Source: Candidatus Omnitrophota bacterium (lineage in GTDB: Bacteria; Omnitrophota; Omnitrophia; Omnitrophales; Danuiimicrobiaceae). From it: a DNA stretch of 6,031 nt. The DNA is taken from NCBI GenBank assembly GCA_016206945.1, contig JACQQP010000148.1, positions 1 to 6,031 on the forward strand, given 5' to 3'. Under the pieces are notes generated by a model that saw only the letters and a list, made by a program, of their open reading frames with translations, searched no databases and was not told where the DNA came from. Both the position numbers and the translations under genes were made by a program. Positions 4,749 to 6,031 of the stretch are shown piece by piece (positions within the stretch are counted from its first letter, which is position 1; each line of letters opens with the position of its first letter).

Positions 4749-6031
4749 ATGAGAAGTTCCCTAACCGCGTCATTGCGAGCGAAGCGAAGCAATCTCAGAG
4801 CGGGATTGCTTCGTCCGGTCCATCCGTTGGCCGTCCTCGCAATGACAACCGTTTCCACCCTCTTTCTTCATATCTTATCTACTCCAAGTTATGCCAAGCT
4901 TGAAAACTTTATGGAAGCTGATGTGGTACTTGGTCAGCCGGATTTTAGTTCGGGAACAGCAAATAATGGAGGACGATCAGCAAGTACACTCAGCAGTCCG
5001 CGAGCAACCTTCTCGGTTAATAAAAGATTTTTTGTTGTGGACAGAACTAACAGTCGCGTCCTCATTTGGAATTCCATTCCGACCAGGAATTTTCAGCCGG
5101 CCGATTTGGTCCTTGGTCAGCCTGACTTCACCTCTGGCGTTGCCGATAACGGAGGGATTTCAGCTCAGACGTTAGACTTACCGCTTGGAGTTTGTTCGGA
5201 TGGTCAGAAACTTTTTGTTGCGGATAGCAATAACAGGCGCGTCCTCATTTGGAATTCCATTCCAAATGCAAATCGCCAACCCGCTGATTTGGTCCTTGGC
5301 CAACCCGACTTCACTTCTAGCGGAGGCGGAGAAATTTCAGCTCGTTCGTTTGCGCAACGAGGAATTTTCTCAGATGGTAAAAAGCTTTTTGTTGTGGACC
5401 AAACTAACAGCCGCGTCCTCATTTGGAATTCCATTCCGACCAGGAATTTTCAGCCGGCCGATTTGGTACTGGGCCAGCCTGATTTCAGCTCTGCTACAGC
5501 CAATAATGGTGGACTTTCGGCACGCTCGTTAAGCACCCCGTATCATGCTATTTCAGACGGGCAAAGACTCATTGTCGGGGATCCTTTCAACGATCGTGTT
5601 CTCATTTGGAACTCAATTCCCACGACTAATTTTCAACCAGCGGATGTGGTTGTCTGTCAACCTAATTTCACATCCAATACAGCCAATAATGGAGGACTTT
5701 CAGCTCGTACGTGCAACGATCCGACCGAAGTTTTCTCAGATGGCAATAAACTTTTTGTTGTAGATCAATCTAATCACCGCGTCCTCGTTTGGAATCGAAT
5801 TCCCACTAGCAATTTTCAACCTGCTGACGTGGTCCTCGGTCAACCTAATTTCACTTCCAATACAGCCAATAATGGCGGGACGAGCGCCAGGACCTTCTCC
5901 GCTCCCCAACAACCTTTCTCAGATGGTAAAAGACTTTTCGTTACTGACGTTACCAACAACCGCGTCCTCATCTTCAACATTGCCTCAGGCTCAGGGATTA
6001 AACTCTCTCCCCAATTCGAACAAGGTAAAGC
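4749..6031 (+). CDS. Secreted six-unit NHL-like beta-propeller protein (3' end outside window)
   Basis: The frame is open from an in-frame stop at 4743-4745 to the right edge, 427 complete codons. The ATG at 4749 is the first start. ATG 4842 and ATG 4911 are alternatives, and none has a good ribosome binding site. Residues 1-49 form an export signal ending SYA|KL at residue 49/50, but residues 7-34 come from an inserted repeat. From residue 56 six units of about 61 residues follow, each with A-D-L/V-V-L-G-Q-P-D/N-F, a TANNGG-like loop, and the NHL core KLFVVDQTNSRVLIWN followed by SIPTxNFQP. NHL propellers bind proteins, carbohydrates or RNA. An extracellular or periplasmic binding role is likely here. 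Six units match a closed six-bladed propeller. After the last blade, IASGSGIKLSPQFEQGKA suggests a further C-terminal domain beyond the window. The protein sits directly downstream of the toxin-antitoxin pair without an obvious promoter. Confidence 0.85.
   Translation, partial: MRSSLTASLRAKRSNLRAGLLRPVHPLAVLAMTTVSTLFLHILSTPSYAKLENFMEADVVLGQPDFSSGTANNGGRSASTLSSPRATFSVNKRFFVVDRTNSRVLIWNSIPTRNFQPADLVLGQPDFTSGVADNGGISAQTLDLPLGVCSDGQKLFVADSNNRRVLIWNSIPNANRQPADLVLGQPDFTSSGGGEISARSFAQRGIFSDGKKLFVVDQTNSRVLIWNSIPTRNFQPADLVLGQPDFSSATANNGGLSARSLSTPYHAISDGQRLIVGDPFNDRVLIWNSIPTTNFQPADVVVCQPNFTSNTANNGGLSARTCNDPTEVFSDGNKLFVVDQSNHRVLVWNRIPTSNFQPADVVLGQPNFTSNTANNGGTSARTFSAPQQPFSDGKRLFVTDVTNNRVLIFNIASGSGIKLSPQFEQGK
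4768..4846. repeat. Dispersed palindromic repeat inserted in the signal-peptide codons
   Basis: Perfect 11-bp terminal inverted repeats GTCATTGCGAG (4769-4779) and CTCGCAATGAC (4836-4846) enclose an inner 10-bp stem, CGAAGCAATC (4785-4794) with GATTGCTTCG (4804-4813). The block is flanked by AACCG at 4763-4767 and 4847-4851, a probable 5-bp target duplication. Palindromes with GTCATTGCGAG-type ends and a GAAGCAATC core are widespread dispersed repeats in bacterial genomes (established knowledge, from memory). Element plus duplication is 84 bp, so the reading frame is kept. Confidence 0.85.
4914..5978 (+). repeat. Tandem array of six propeller units (period 183 bp)
   Basis: Units begin at 4917, 5100, 5283, 5457, 5640 and 5823, giving intervals of 183, 183, 174, 183 and 183 bp. 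A 56-bp stretch is identical at 5055-5110 and 5412-5467, offset by 357 bp (two units), and its first 26 bases recur at 5238-5263. Units 5 and 6 resemble each other most closely in the NFTSNTANNGG segment. The pattern indicates growth by duplication of units or recent gene conversion. Confidence 0.9.

Noticed and set aside
5204..5434. Minus-strand 76-codon open frame
   Set aside because: Antisense shadow of the propeller repeats.
4891..5763. Three + strand open frames (4891-5175, 5185-5532, 5545-5763)
   Set aside because: They read the propeller tandem repeat in a wrong frame, so their proteins repeat a low-complexity SSFGIPF pattern. The true frame is open throughout and contains NHL motifs.

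Overview
The window reads as accessory DNA from a Gram-negative, probably uncultured bacterium. The sequence shows a lipobox lipoprotein, a secreted beta-propeller with a cleavable signal peptide, moderate GC, and several dispersed palindromic repeats. The overall look resembles candidate-phylum genomes such as Omnitrophota, but that placement is a low-confidence impression, not a demonstration. Every supported gene is on the + strand.

Layout. 1-204 is the 3' end of a gene cut by the left edge. It is followed by a 100-bp array of ten 10-bp units that reverses orientation exactly in the middle (201-300). A small lipoprotein gene (388-804) follows and ends in a clear intrinsic terminator. Next comes a 188-bp MITE-like element with terminal inverted repeats (878-1065), ending just before the ribosome binding site of a 529-residue coiled-coil protein with a C-terminal NYN (PIN-like) nuclease domain (1085-2674). 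Then come two toxin-antitoxin-like modules. One is an 82-residue partner overlapping an AbiEii-type nucleotidyltransferase (2734-3607). The other, after about 550 bp of non-coding DNA, is an AbrB/MazE-fold antitoxin overlapping a RelE-type toxin behind a near-consensus promoter (4101-4698).

The non-coding stretch 3608-4159 holds a candidate terminator, small palindromes, and a decayed second copy of the C-terminus encoded at the left edge (3936-4028).

The right end (4749-6031, running off the window) is a secreted six-unit NHL-like beta-propeller. Its real frame has no stop in the window. Open frames at 4891-5175, 5185-5532 and 5545-5763 are shadows of its repeats. The start of this gene carries an in-frame 84-bp insertion of a palindromic dispersed repeat with a 5-bp target duplication inside the signal-peptide codons. 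Removing it restores a textbook signal peptide.

How the genes relate. The two pairs are each translationally coupled by overlap and are probably self-contained modules. No shared pathway links them to the NYN protein, the lipoprotein or the propeller. The common theme is repeat-driven remodelling: a MITE next to a ribosome binding site, a palindrome inside a coding region, duplicated propeller blades, and a duplicated and decayed gene end.
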